Origin: Rhodobacter sp. 24-YEA-8
Lineage (GTDB): Bacteria; Pseudomonadota; Alphaproteobacteria; Rhodobacterales; Rhodobacteraceae
Length of the DNA stretch: 64,000 nucleotides
Assembly: GCF_900105075.1 (NCBI RefSeq)
Contig: NZ_FNSK01000001.1
Span: forward strand, 1,005,001 to 1,069,000
Direction of reading: 5' to 3'
Shown here: positions 37,068-45,354 of the stretch, piece after piece
How the letters are laid out: every line of letters starts with the position of its first letter
How positions within the stretch are numbered: the stretch's first letter is position 1
Made by a program: the position numbers and the translations under genes
Notes under the pieces: generated by a model
Seen by the model: only the letters and a program-made list of their open reading frames with translations
What the model was told of the DNA's origin: nothing
Database searches by the model: none

Positions 37068-37376
37068 ATGGCTGGCAGAAAGAAGACGCCCGATCACCTC
37101 AAACTGGTGAAGGGCACCGCCCAGAAATGCCGGATGAACCCCGAGGCGCCCGCCGCGAATGTTGGCACCGCCACCGCGCCGGCCTGGCTGTCGGAAAGAG
37201 CTGCTGAACTGTTCGACCAGATCAGCGCCACGCTGCTTGGGATGGGAATTGCCTCGCCGGATGATCAGCATGTGCTGTCGCTGGCGGCCTCCCGGATCGA
37301 AGAGGTCGAGATCCTGACGGCGGTGATCGAGGACGCGGGCCGGACCTATCAGACCGAGGCAGAGCGGCCCGCCGGT
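37068..37376 (+). pseudogene. Phage terminase small subunit (P27 family), truncated
   Basis: GAGGTG precedes the ATG. MAGRKKTPDHLKLVKGTAQK, then APAWLSERAAELFDQISATL and GIASPDDQHVLSLAASRIEE are the P27-type small terminase N-terminal ~100 residues. After AGRTYQTE the frame enters unrelated sequence at about 37366-37376, where another frame carries the end of a different phage gene. Downstream head and tail genes are absent. The same frame stays open to 37910, but that part is a shadow of the holin-like gene. Confidence 0.7.
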
Positions 37377-37476
37377 CCCCGTGCTGCGCCCTGTCGCCCT
37401 GATCAACCCCACGTCTGGAGCTGCCTGGGTCACACCGGACGGCAAGATGTTCGTAATCATGCAGGAGGTAGTCTGA
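37371..37476 (+). pseudogene. 3' end of a phage structural gene fused behind the terminase fragment
   Basis: In the frame offset from the terminase, PVLRPVALINPTSGAAWVTP then DGKMFVIMQEVV and a stop at 37474-37476 read like a protein C-terminus. An ATG overlapping this stop opens MAIEIPSVPASILTEVLDLT, which has GGAGGT upstream and may be a further small phage gene running into the holin region. The junction implies deletion of the phage structural block. Confidence 0.45.
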
Positions 37477-37569
37477 TGGCTATCGAAATCCCGAGCGTTC
37501 CCGCTTCCATCCTGACTGAGGTTCTCGATCTCACCGCACTGGATGCTTCCATAGCTCAAGCCGCACAGG

Positions 37570-37920
37570 ATGGATTCCAATCTCTGGGCCGAGATCAAGG
37601 CCGCAATCCTGGCCGGGTCCGTCATGGCAGCGGTGATCTGGGGCGCGCTCGGAGGCGCGACAAACGCCCTGGTGATCCGGGTGACCGCGCGGGAGGCGCT
37701 GCGCCACATCGCCCTTGGCGCAACCATCGCGGCGGGGCTGGGCGGACTGGGTGCGCCGCTGATCGGCCACTGGCTGGGCCTGCCACCCGATGCGCTTGGA
37801 GCAGGCGGTGGGGCGGCGGGTGGTTCGGTGGCCTATCTGACCGGCTCTCTCGGTGCCGCCATATTCGAGGTGATTATCCAGCGTATCCGTGCAGGGAGGC
37901 TGCCCCGTGACAATCCGTGA
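37570..37920 (+). CDS. Phage holin-like membrane protein
   Basis: 116 residues. Hydrophobic segments at about 12-32 (AAILAGSVMAAVIWGALGGA), 45-68 (HIALGATIAAGLGGLGAPLI) and 85-105 (GGSVAYLTGSLGAAIFEVII), with a basic end (QRIRAGRLPRDNP). Size and topology suit a class I holin that opens the inner membrane for the endolysin. The 34-residue peptide gene overlaps its 3' end, and amidase and further lysis genes lie within 2 kb. Confidence 0.65.
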   Translation: MDSNLWAEIKAAILAGSVMAAVIWGALGGATNALVIRVTAREALRHIALGATIAAGLGGLGAPLIGHWLGLPPDALGAGGGAAGGSVAYLTGSLGAAIFEVIIQRIRAGRLPRDNP

Positions 37921-38036
37921 TCCTCGCCCCGTGGTTCTCTGCCCCGTTCATGCGCTCATCGTGCGCGTGGTCTTCGCGCTGATCGTGGCCGGGCTGATTG
38001 CGGGGCTGTGAGATGCTTGACGCTTTGAGCCCTTAG
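37894..38036 (+). repeat. 143-bp duplicated phage segment, copy 2
   Basis: Offset by 7,297 bp from copy 1 (30597-30739) with four mismatches. Here it is in its natural place: holin 3' end, membrane peptide, then TTTGAGCCCTTAG, after which cassette D begins. Confidence 0.9.
37907..38011 (+). CDS. 34-residue membrane peptide, copy 2
   Basis: GTG start overlapping the holin stop by 14 bp, with GGGAGG about 7 bp upstream. VTIRDPRPVVLCPVHALIV followed by a hydrophobic tail RVVFALIVAGLIAGL. Probably a lysis accessory (spanin-like or antiholin-like size), but no family is recognised. Confidence 0.55.
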   Translation: MTIRDPRPVVLCPVHALIVRVVFALIVAGLIAGL

Positions 38037-38039
38037 TGG

Positions 38040-38375
38040 TCATTCGGGCGAGTTGGTGGAATGTGTTCTGAACCGTATCACCAGCGCTTCAGCATGCGCA
38101 GGAGCTATGCCCAAATTCTTGCTGATCTTCCGAGCAAGGGAGTAGTCGCTCCGGTTTGGTCCGATTTGCAAAAGCAGTGCAACATGGCCCAACCGCGCTT
38201 CCTCAAATCCCTCGAAGAACACAGGAAAATCTTCTATTTTCATCTGAAAATGGCATCGCAAAGCCTTGCGAATAAACATTTCCTCGAAGCCGTCTTTTTG
38301 CAAGCGCAGAGCATAGCTCATCCGGTCTTCGTCGGAGTTGGGACGCAGTGCACGATAGTCGTTAGCCAGGTTCAT
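38040..38375 (-). CDS. Hypothetical protein (cassette D)
   Basis: 111 residues. MNLANDYRALRPNSDEDRMS begins the protein after AGGAAC; LRLQKDGFEEMFIRKALRCH, FFEGFEEARLGHVALLLQIG and NLGIAPAHAEALVIRFRT follow. Soluble, helical. The TGA stop lies in the CGGTCATTC-type end of the boundary repeat (38022-38047), and the 5' side is closed by GTCCCGCATAGCTG (38435-38448). Family not recognised. Confidence 0.6.
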   Translation of the reverse strand: MNLANDYRALRPNSDEDRMSYALRLQKDGFEEMFIRKALRCHFQMKIEDFPVFFEGFEEARLGHVALLLQIGPNRSDYSLARKISKNLGIAPAHAEALVIRFRTHSTNSPE

Positions 38376-38434
38376 CGAAGTTCCTAGTTCCGCGGCACGC
38401 AACGAATATCGCACGTGAAGCCAACGTCAGCAAC

Positions 38435-38448
38435 GTCCCGCATAGCTG
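38435..38448 (+). repeat. Left end of the cassette-boundary repeat, partial
   Basis: GTCCCGCATAGCTG equals the first 14 bases of R1-R3; the following GATCCTCGCATCAACTGAAG is phage-side sequence that recurs in similar form at 47559-47578. Confidence 0.75.
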
Positions 38449-38487
38449 ATCCTCGCATCAACTGAAGCGCAATCCGCTTTCCACCAT

Positions 38488-38512
38488 GCCCCGTCAGCCA
38501 GCGGGGCTTTTT
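38488..38512 (+). terminator. Hairpin terminator
   Basis: GCCCCG (38488-38493) pairs with CGGGGC (38502-38507) around TCAGCCAG and is followed by TTTTT. It closes the lysis-peptide transcription unit beyond cassette D. Confidence 0.75.
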
Positions 38513-38567
38513 CACATCCAAACATGGAGAGCGATACGCTCCCGTGCCTGACGGGCAATGGCCAGCC

Positions 38568-38648
38568 TGATCGCGGTGCTGGCCTATCTGGGCCCGCGTG
38601 GTGCAGGGGGTGATGGTGGAGCGGTGGGCCAGCCGGAAGGGGTGACGC
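38568..38648 (+). repeat. 81-bp phage-derived repeat, copy 1
   Basis: Related to 47328-47408; the last ~50 bp (from GGGCCCGCGTGGTGC to GGAAGGGGTGACGC) are almost the same. It reads as the end of a phage lysis-type gene in both places. Confidence 0.75.
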
Positions 38649-38676
38649 CCGGCATTTCTTGTGCCGAGCGTCTTGT

Positions 38677-39057
38677 CTACTTCACCGTGACCGTGACGCA
38701 GCCGGCCAACGTCCCCTTCTCACCTTCAGCTGTATTCTTCGTGCAGAACTTATCCTTGCCTTTGAAGCCTGCAGTCGGCGTGTAGATGATGCCCTGCTTG
38801 GACAGGGTGATCTTGCCGGACTTCGGGGCGCGGGTAAGTTTGACTTCCGTCGCCGGGACGCGCCTATTTTCCTGTTCGTAAATGAAGCCGGGATAGCTGA
38901 TCAGGCAGGTCTTATCTGACGCCGACATCTCGAAGGCTCCGTTGCCTTTGCCTTTCCCCCATCCCCGTCCATTGCTGCCGGTGCACTCAGCGAACGCTGC
39001 CGAGGCGCTCAGTGCGGCGATTGTGGCGATCATTGTGAATACTGTTCTGCGGATCAT
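38677..39057 (-). CDS. Secreted protein with Ig/cadherin-like repeat, unknown function
   Basis: 126 residues with AAAAGGA before the ATG. A signal peptide (MIRRTVFTMIATIAALSASAAFA) precedes a 103-residue mature protein: ECTGSNGRGWGKGKGNG, then SGKITLSKQGIIYTPTAGFK and a C-terminal CVTVTVK. Four cysteines could form two disulfides. The beta-rich GIIYTPTAGFKGKDKF resembles bacterial Ig-like or cadherin-like repeats. It reads against the lysis genes, immediately before the amidase, and may be a lysogenic-conversion (moron) gene. Confidence 0.65.
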   Translation of the reverse strand: MIRRTVFTMIATIAALSASAAFAECTGSNGRGWGKGKGNGAFEMSASDKTCLISYPGFIYEQENRRVPATEVKLTRAPKSGKITLSKQGIIYTPTAGFKGKDKFCTKNTAEGEKGTLAGCVTVTVK

Positions 39058-39180
39058 TTCTAAATCCTTTTGAGAAGTATCGATCGATGCGGCCCAGCCC
39101 GAAAGGGTCGCCGATCTCAGCCTGCCAGAAATCCGACTTCCGGCAAAACGATTCGAAACCTCAGCAGCATGGAGAACATC

Positions 39181-39720
39181 ATGAGCAAGATTGCTCTGGT
39201 GATCGGGCATAACGCCCGGTCGCAGGGGGCTGTCCGCGTGACGGATAAGCGCAGCGAATATGACATCAACAGCGACCTCGCGGCAGTGATCCGGGATCTG
39301 GATCCGGCGCGCTATGTGATCGTGCGGCGCACGCATGGCACCGGTGAGATCGGCCGCGCCTATGCCGAGGTTGACCGGCTGGGCGTCTCGGCCTCGGTCG
39401 AGCTGCATTTCAACAGCGCGGAGGCCGCCAGCGCCACCGGGACCGAAACCCTGACCAGCGGCACCACGAACAGCGCTCGCCTGGCGCGCGGCGTCCAGGC
39501 CGGCATGGTCCGGGCCCTCGGGCTGCGGGATCGGGGTGTGAAGGTTATCGCGCGGAACGGCCGGGGCGGGGCCTCGCTCTGGACCGGCAAGCCGCCGGCC
39601 ATCCTCATCGAGCCGTATTTCGGCAGCAATACGGGCGGCTGCGCCGTAGCGGATCGCAACTTCTCGGCGCTCGCCCGCGCCATCCATGAGGCCTGCACGG
39701 CCTATCTCAAAGGAGCCTGA
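39181..39720 (+). CDS. N-acetylmuramoyl-L-alanine amidase (phage endolysin)
   Basis: 179 residues of the Amidase_3 fold. It cleaves the amide bond between MurNAc and the stem peptide. IALVIGHNARSQGAV carries the first zinc His, SASVELHFNSAEAASATGTE the second His, and ILIEPYFGSN the catalytic Glu. GGAGAAC precedes the ATG at 39181; ATG 39169 is also in frame. No signal peptide, so it depends on a holin. A coupled membrane-protein gene follows after 3 bp. Confidence 0.85.
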   Translation: MSKIALVIGHNARSQGAVRVTDKRSEYDINSDLAAVIRDLDPARYVIVRRTHGTGEIGRAYAEVDRLGVSASVELHFNSAEAASATGTETLTSGTTNSARLARGVQAGMVRALGLRDRGVKVIARNGRGGASLWTGKPPAILIEPYFGSNTGGCAVADRNFSALARAIHEACTAYLKGA

Positions 39721-39723
39721 ACC

Positions 39724-40059
39724 ATGCTGCAAGACATCATCCAAGCTCTGCAAGCCGCAGGGCTGTTGCTGGCCGACCACCTGATCGCCGTGATCCTCGG
39801 GCTGGCAGTCCTCTACATCAAGCGCTGGACCGGCATCCAGATCGAGGACAAGCACATGCGCGCGCTCCACTCGGCTGCGCTGACCGGTGTGCGCCTGGCA
39901 ATCGAGAGCGGGCTGGACGGCCCGCGCATGCGTGACGCGGCCATCGCCTATATGCGGGAGAGTGTGCCGGATGCGATGCGGGCGCTGGTCGGGTCGGATA
40001 CCTCGATCCTCCCTAAGTTTGTGCAGAGCAAGATCGGTCAGGCGTTGTCGCCTGGCTGA
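39724..40059 (+). CDS. Phage holin-like/lysis-associated membrane protein
   Basis: 111 residues; AAAGGAG lies within the end of the amidase gene. One strong hydrophobic segment near the N-terminus (LLLADHLIAVILGLAVLYIK) is followed by a soluble part (MRALHSAALTGVRLAIESGL, LPKFVQSKIGQALSPG). This one-span layout with a long cytoplasmic tail is frequent beside phage amidases in Rhodobacterales. Confidence 0.6.
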   Translation: MLQDIIQALQAAGLLLADHLIAVILGLAVLYIKRWTGIQIEDKHMRALHSAALTGVRLAIESGLDGPRMRDAAIAYMRESVPDAMRALVGSDTSILPKFVQSKIGQALSPG

Positions 40060-40155
40060 GTTGTTTAAAAGCGAGGTGCGCTCTTGCTGGCTCGCCTCGT
40101 CATAACCTTAAATGGTTGAGCTACTCCCCGATGCTTGGACAGTTTTCGAGGATGT

Positions 40156-41022
40156 TTAAGCTACTGCCTGTGCCTGCCGGTCGGTTTCGATGCTGTTGAA
40201 GTAGACCACGGCGGGGGGCAACCCGCCATGGGCAGTGTGTGGCCGCCGATGGTTATAGAAGCTGACCCAGGATCCGATTGCGGCCTTTGCCTGAGACCCG
40301 GTCTCCCAGGCATGCAGATAGACGCATTCGTATTTCAGGGACCGCCACAGGCGCTCGATGAAGACATTGTCGATGCACCGCCCCTTGCCGTCCATCGAGA
40401 TGCGGGTTCCGACGCGTTTCAGCCGATCTGTCCAAGCGAAGGACGTGAACTGGCTGCCTTGGTCAGTGTTCATGATTGTGGGCGCGCCGAACCGGTGGAT
40501 GGCCTCGTTCAACGCCTCGACGCAGAAGTCCGCTTCCAGGGTGTTCGATATGCGCCAGGCCAGAACTTTGCGCGTGAACCAGTCCATGATGGCGACCAGA
40601 TACAGAAACCCCCGCCGCATCGGGAGATAGGTAATGTCGGCGCACCAGACCTGACCGGGGCGATCGACCCGCAGCCCGCCCAGCAGGTAGGGATAGGTCT
40701 TGTGGCCCTTTCTCGGCTTGCTGGTGTTGGGCTTCTGGTAAATCGGCATCAAACGCATGAGCCGCATCAGCCGCCGGATGCGCTTCTGGTTCACGCCGTG
40801 CCCCTCGTTTTGCAGATGCCAGGTCATCTGCCGGACGCCGTAGAAGGGCGTATCCATGAACTGCCGGTCGATCAGCTGCATCAGGCCGAGGTTCTGATCA
40901 GTCTCTCCAGCCGGCTCGTGGCAGAACGACGAGCGCGAGATCGATAGCAGGCGGCACTGCGCCCCGATCGACAGTGCAGGGTGGTCCCGTTCGATCATCC
41001 CACGCCTCACTTTCCGCTCCAC
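40156..41022 (-). CDS. IS3-family transposase OrfB (DDE integrase core)
   Basis: 288 residues. HTH_21 region (DRQFMDTPFYGVRQMTWHLQ), then an rve core with DDE residues in VWCADITYLPM, MNTDQGSQFTS and KGRCIDNVFIERLWRSLKYE, and the C-terminal HGGLPPAVVYFNS. It starts within the end of orfA; in this family a -1 frameshift joins them. The frame is intact, so the element may be active. Confidence 0.92.
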   Translation of the reverse strand: MERKVRRGMIERDHPALSIGAQCRLLSISRSSFCHEPAGETDQNLGLMQLIDRQFMDTPFYGVRQMTWHLQNEGHGVNQKRIRRLMRLMRLMPIYQKPNTSKPRKGHKTYPYLLGGLRVDRPGQVWCADITYLPMRRGFLYLVAIMDWFTRKVLAWRISNTLEADFCVEALNEAIHRFGAPTIMNTDQGSQFTSFAWTDRLKRVGTRISMDGKGRCIDNVFIERLWRSLKYECVYLHAWETGSQAKAAIGSWVSFYNHRRPHTAHGGLPPAVVYFNSIETDRQAQAVA

Positions 41023-41303
41023 GGCTTGAGCTTTCGTGACAAAAAATCGTTGGCGACAGCCAGCTCCCCGATCTTGGCGTGCAATGACCGGACCGTCTCT
41101 TCATCCACCTCCGTCGCGGGCTTCTTGCCGCCGCGCTCGAAGATGTCCGCAGCCCCGTCGAGCAGCGATTTCTTCCATTGATGGATCATCGTCGGATGCA
41201 CGCCGTATTCGGCCGCCAACTCCGACACAGTGCGCTCGCCCTTGATGGCCTCAAGTGCCACGCGCGCCTTGAAGCCCGCGTCATGGTTCCTGCGTTTTCG
41301 CAT
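41007..41303 (-). CDS. IS3-family transposase OrfA (HTH)
   Basis: 98 residues. MRKRRNHDAGFKARVALEAI, then the helix-turn-helix TVSELAAEYGVHPTMIHQWK and a leucine-zipper-like end (EETVRSLHAKIGELAVANDF). It overlaps orfB by 16 bp; the T run in GATTTTTTGTC near 41045 is a possible slippage site. Confidence 0.9.
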   Translation of the reverse strand: MRKRRNHDAGFKARVALEAIKGERTVSELAAEYGVHPTMIHQWKKSLLDGAADIFERGGKKPATEVDEETVRSLHAKIGELAVANDFLSRKLKPWSGK

Positions 41304-41424
41304 GCCTGATCTCCTCGTCCGTGGAGACCAGCAAACGTCAGATCGTAGCTTCCGTCACTGTCCGATTTCCGGGGAGTAGCTCAAACCGCCGATTGCCGCA
41401 TAATCATGGGTGCCTGAATAATTA

Positions 41425-41806
41425 TCAGATGGTTATGATGATCTGATAGTTCTCATCTTCGTCGGGCGCTGCCTTCCACAAGCATAGTCATCGAAGCGCG
41501 TTGGCGATTTCTACGTGCGGCTGCGCCTACCTGACGGATCGAGCGGGATTCGAACTCCGTTCAGAGGCGGGCTATCAAGTAGATGTAATTGTCATCTTCG
41601 CCTGCGGCAAAGTGCTGCCCCGAAAGCGAGCGCGCTTCCACACTACGCTGTAAAGAGCCGGAGGGCCGTCAGTGACAATACCCCGGCGCTTAGCGCCGGG
41701 TCCGCAGAAACACATGGTCCGGTCTCGGACCTTGATTTATAGGGCTATGGAGTAAACGTAGTTGTCATCTTCACCCGGTGGGGCGCGCCAGATACCGCCG
41801 AATGCC
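41425..41806 (-). pseudogene. Three tandem 3'-end remnants of large serine recombinase-like genes
   Basis: On the minus strand three separate C-termini stop within 320 bp: WKAAPDEDENYQIIITI (stop 41425), SGQHFAAGEDDNYIYLIARL (stop 41561) and IWRAPPGEDDNYVYSIAL (stop 41737). All share the (E/D)DDNY or DEDENY block found at the end of the fragment at 46735. Each is cut off within about 20-60 codons. The assignment to recombinases rests on the longer fragment at 46735 and is tentative. Confidence 0.5.
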
Positions 41807-42237
41807 CTCTACAACGCGATATCGCCGCCGATCACCGCATACCCACCAACCGGCATGCGAAACCGCCGATTCCACGCTACAGCCCGATAAAACTTGAGGG
41901 CCAGCAAACGGCAACTCCCGACGCCATTGCGGCCGTTCGGGGAGTTTTCGTCGGCACACGAAACCGGCCATCCATCCGAGAGACACGAATGGCGGAATTG
42001 GGGCCGTTAGCAGCCTGACCGCTAACTGATCGGCAGACCGCAAGACCGAACATTGTTGCAGGCCGATCGAGCAACGGCCGGATTTCGCCTGATGCGGACT
42101 TGTCCGCCAGCAGCGTGGTAGCCTTATGAAGCTGTCATTCGTCTGCTGACCCAATCCCGGCCAAGCCTGAATACGTTTTGGCGCATACGGTCCGGCGCAT
42201 TTGAGATGCAGCTTTACGGGATGGCAGGCCATGAACC
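41807..42237. other. Stretch with no confident gene beyond hamB
   Basis: 431 bp. A 153-codon minus frame crosses it, but its composition (Arg, Trp, Cys-rich) is not protein-like and it overlaps the recombinase remnant. An imperfect inverted GGGAGTT/AACTCCC-type repeat is present at about 41908-41956. Confidence 0.4.
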
Positions 42238-45200
42238 CTATGCAGCAATCTCGGCCGCAACCGATGAGAAATACGATGGATACGCCGCCAGTGCCGGAAG
42301 CATTGCCTCATGCCGACAGACTGTGCGCACCCCGTCTCGGTCACGCACATTGTTCCACAAAACCGACAGGAAGTTTGCCACCACCCGGTCGGCAAAACCC
42401 GACTCCATGAAAGCGATAGCGGCTAGATCGCTGTGCCCGTATTTGATTTGCTTCTGGAGCCTAGAGAAGCCGTTGAAGAGGGTTTCGTCCACCGGCTCGG
42501 CGAAGTCGGCGAGGGAGGCGGTGATCATCGCCAAGTCATAGGCAAAGGCCCCCTCGCAGAGGGCGACAGCGTCCTCGACGGTTGCATGATCGCCGCTGAC
42601 CCGGATGCCCAGCGCCGCCATCTTCGCATGGATATGGTGGAAGGGGCGGCCTGCGACCCAATCCGCCAGTGCCTCGGGTAAAAAGCCATCGTCGGACAAC
42701 GATCGGATGGAGGGGGCCGAGTTCCAGGATATGATCTTCTCGCCCGCCACTTGCAGTAACTGGTCTGCCTCGATCGCCGCGCGAAGCTCCGCCGCATTCT
42801 CGGCAAGCCAAGCCTGTAGCTCGGCGATGATCGCTGGCGGCAGCGGCGACTTCCGGATCACCGCTCGCTGGTCGCCGTCCGTATTCGCGGCGATAGCGTC
42901 AGCGATCATTTTGAAGACATCGACAAGGGCAGGGCGAACCTCCTCGGGTGCCAGGTGATAGGCCAGCGTGTGCGAGGCGAGGTCTGAAACCCGATCCTGA
43001 CCTTCCTCTTCCAGAAATGTCATATTCGCGACGAGAAAAGCCGCGATGGTCTGGATCGCCCGTGCCCGGCGTTCGATAAATTTCCGAAATTCAGCCGCGC
43101 TTATGAGCGGCTGTATGTTGAGCGCTTCCTGCACCACCACCTCGATCCGGGCCTGGTCCGCGAAAGCCAGGTCGAGCCATTGGGGTTGAATTGGCAGGAC
43201 CACCGGCGGCGCGTCTTTCTGCCGCTGCTCGTAATCGTCGAACAGGTTGAGGATGCTGCTTCTCGTCGGTTCTGACTTGGAGGCGTCCAGCAGCTCCTTC
43301 GCCTCGTTCCAGCGCCAACGGTTTCTATAGTCGTTGCGCTGATCGAATATCGACGGGGTTGCAAATATCACACTTCCCTCGGTGTGCATTCCGGCGCGGC
43401 CCGCGCGACCCATCAGGTTTTGGAAGTCGCGCACCATGATGCTCTCCGCACTTTGGCGTGTGGAGGTGACGATCAGGTACTTCAGAGGGAAATTGACGCC
43501 CTGCGCAAGCGTGGAGGTGCAGACCACAAATTTGGCCAGACCCACCTTCATAGCATGCTCGATCGATAGCCGAAGGCCTTGGGGCGTATCCGCGTGATGG
43601 GCGAATATCCCGAGGATCGCCGCTTTTGTCGCCACAGCATCGGGTCCAAGATGTGCTTCGGATAGACGTCTGAGTTTCTCGATTTCCGCCGCGTCCGACA
43701 CATCTACGGGCTTCGGCAAATTTGCGCCGCGATCAAAAATATCGACGGCCCGCCGACAGACGGTCGTCACGCTATCCTTCTTGCCGCAGAAGACCGCGAC
43801 GCTGCCGTTGCCGACAACATAGAGCCCGAGAAATAAGCCGACTTCGCCGCCCTTCGTTTTGGCAGGAAACCGTTGAACAACCCGTTCGCGCCCGCGAAGG
43901 TTCAGGGGAAAGTCGTCAATGATGCGAGGAACCCAGAATTCGCCTTCTTCGGGGTCAGCCGGGCTTACATATTCAAGGCGTCCTCTGGCATCCTGCCAGC
44001 TCGCGAAAGCTATGCTTTTCGACGTGGGGAGCAGGCCTGCGCCATCGATGACGGCTTCCAGGTCTCCAACCAGCCATTCCGCAACCGTGTTGGCATTCCC
44101 GATCACGGCTGAAATCAAAATGACCTGCGTCGCCTCGGGCAGGGTCAATTTCAGGGACGTAAGGAGAAGCTCATACGTCGGCCCGCGCGTGAGACCATCA
44201 AATTGATGGCCTTCGTCGTAGATGACGAGGCCGATGCGATCGACCAGCTCCGGCGCGCGTCGCAGCATGTAAAGCAGCTTCTCCGGCGTCACGATCAGGA
44301 CCGTATTCACCGCAAGAATTTGCTCTAGCTGGATATCGAATTGAAAAGAGTCCGAAGCCTCGTCCAGACGGATGGGTTCTCCGGCAAATGCTGTCACAAG
44401 ATCGCCTCTGATGTCGTGACAGAGCGAGCGATAGGGGGCGACGATCACGGCCAACGACGCCCGTTGCGACAAAAAAGCCGAGCGGATGATCAATTCTGTT
44501 GCACGGGTTTTACCGGCGCTCGTCGGCATTTGAATGACAGCGGAGCGGCCTTGCAGCAGGCCAGCGGATGCTATTCGTTGCTGAGCAGGCCACAGTTCGA
44601 TCGGGAAATGAGATTTTCCGAGCGCGGGTTGCCACGCGGCGGCATCGAGACCCGACGCGTCAGGAAGGATCGTGCGCGACGCGTTTCGGAGCTTGGTTGC
44701 ACAAGCTGCGGCTGCCAAATCCGCGTAGAGCAGCTCGCGGGGCGAGCCGTTTTGATAAGCCACTTCCCGGAGCGCGTCGCAGGCGGCAGACACCTCTGGT
44801 ACGCCTGATGCGAAGGTCATGAAACCGTTCATGCCGGAGAGGACGGCATTCACCCGATCGGAGCCCGCATCGATCGGCGAAAAGTCGTTGAGCAAAATCT
44901 TGTAGACCAGGCGAGCCAACCCAGCGGCAAAGTCCGGCGGTGGTGCATCCATCTTGTTGACGATGACAGTCGCGTTGCCGACGCTGTTGTTGAGATAATA
45001 GGCGCTCGCGCAAAGAAGCGAGAATTCGACCGAAATTGTCTCGTCCAGCTTGGCATTCAGGTAGGCGTCGAAGAACGTTGAAGCGAAGCGAAGACCTTCC
45101 GATACGGAAAGCTCTTCGCCATCCCAGCTCACCGGCTCGACATCCGGATTGAACCCTTCCACGCCGTCGGCTTCGCGAAACTGATCGGCGGTGACGGCGG

Positions 45201-45354
45201 CCACGTCACCGAGGATACCCACTGCCAGATCGAATAGCGTCGATGGGTCCCGGTATAGTTCAATGAAATCCTCCGGGGCGACGCGGAACTCGTGCATTTT
45301 CGCCCGCGCCCGCGTTGTGGAAAGCACTCTGGTCGCGGTTGCTCTAGGCTTCAT
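42238..45354 (-). CDS. hamB: Hachiman defence protein HamB (DEAD/DEAH-box helicase)
   Basis: 1,038 residues. A ~270-residue N-terminal region precedes a Ski2-like superfamily 2 helicase core: Walker A QMPTSAGKT (residues ~275-283), motif II IYDEGHQ (~379-384), motif III ISAVIGN (~414-420), motif V TSTLAQGVNFP (~613-623), motif VI QNLMGRAGR (~645-653). The C-terminal ~380 residues are helical. In Hachiman, HamB senses damaged or invading DNA and releases HamA nuclease activity. The start at 45354 overlaps the hamA stop by 11 bp with GAAAGAG upstream; 45384 is also in frame. Confidence 0.88.
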   Translation of the reverse strand: MKPRATATRVLSTTRARAKMHEFRVAPEDFIELYRDPSTLFDLAVGILGDVAAVTADQFREADGVEGFNPDVEPVSWDGEELSVSEGLRFASTFFDAYLNAKLDETISVEFSLLCASAYYLNNSVGNATVIVNKMDAPPPDFAAGLARLVYKILLNDFSPIDAGSDRVNAVLSGMNGFMTFASGVPEVSAACDALREVAYQNGSPRELLYADLAAAACATKLRNASRTILPDASGLDAAAWQPALGKSHFPIELWPAQQRIASAGLLQGRSAVIQMPTSAGKTRATELIIRSAFLSQRASLAVIVAPYRSLCHDIRGDLVTAFAGEPIRLDEASDSFQFDIQLEQILAVNTVLIVTPEKLLYMLRRAPELVDRIGLVIYDEGHQFDGLTRGPTYELLLTSLKLTLPEATQVILISAVIGNANTVAEWLVGDLEAVIDGAGLLPTSKSIAFASWQDARGRLEYVSPADPEEGEFWVPRIIDDFPLNLRGRERVVQRFPAKTKGGEVGLFLGLYVVGNGSVAVFCGKKDSVTTVCRRAVDIFDRGANLPKPVDVSDAAEIEKLRRLSEAHLGPDAVATKAAILGIFAHHADTPQGLRLSIEHAMKVGLAKFVVCTSTLAQGVNFPLKYLIVTSTRQSAESIMVRDFQNLMGRAGRAGMHTEGSVIFATPSIFDQRNDYRNRWRWNEAKELLDASKSEPTRSSILNLFDDYEQRQKDAPPVVLPIQPQWLDLAFADQARIEVVVQEALNIQPLISAAEFRKFIERRARAIQTIAAFLVANMTFLEEEGQDRVSDLASHTLAYHLAPEEVRPALVDVFKMIADAIAANTDGDQRAVIRKSPLPPAIIAELQAWLAENAAELRAAIEADQLLQVAGEKIISWNSAPSIRSLSDDGFLPEALADWVAGRPFHHIHAKMAALGIRVSGDHATVEDAVALCEGAFAYDLAMITASLADFAEPVDETLFNGFSRLQKQIKYGHSDLAAIAFMESGFADRVVANFLSVLWNNVRDRDGVRTVCRHEAMLPALAAYPSYFSSVAAEIAA

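Larger units (their letters stand above)
40117..41383 (-). mobile_element. IS3-family insertion sequence
   Basis: 1,267 bp bounded by imperfect inverted repeats: left TGAGCTACTCCCCGATGC and right (read outward) TGAGCTACTCCCCGGAAA, each reaching a GGACAGT block. It holds orfA and orfB in the usual overlapping arrangement. The flanks (AAATGGT, AACCGCC) show no clear target duplication, so the outer DNA may have been rearranged after insertion. Confidence 0.88.

Noticed and set aside
37476..37910. Long gene continuing the terminase frame through the holin region
   Set aside because: After about 40 codons the sequence is Arg/Gly-rich and out of frame with the clear holin-like protein; only a short phage gene start (MAIEIPSV) is possible.
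41771..42232. 153-codon minus-strand open frame beyond hamB
   Set aside because: Unnatural composition and overlap with the recombinase stub; left as unassigned sequence.
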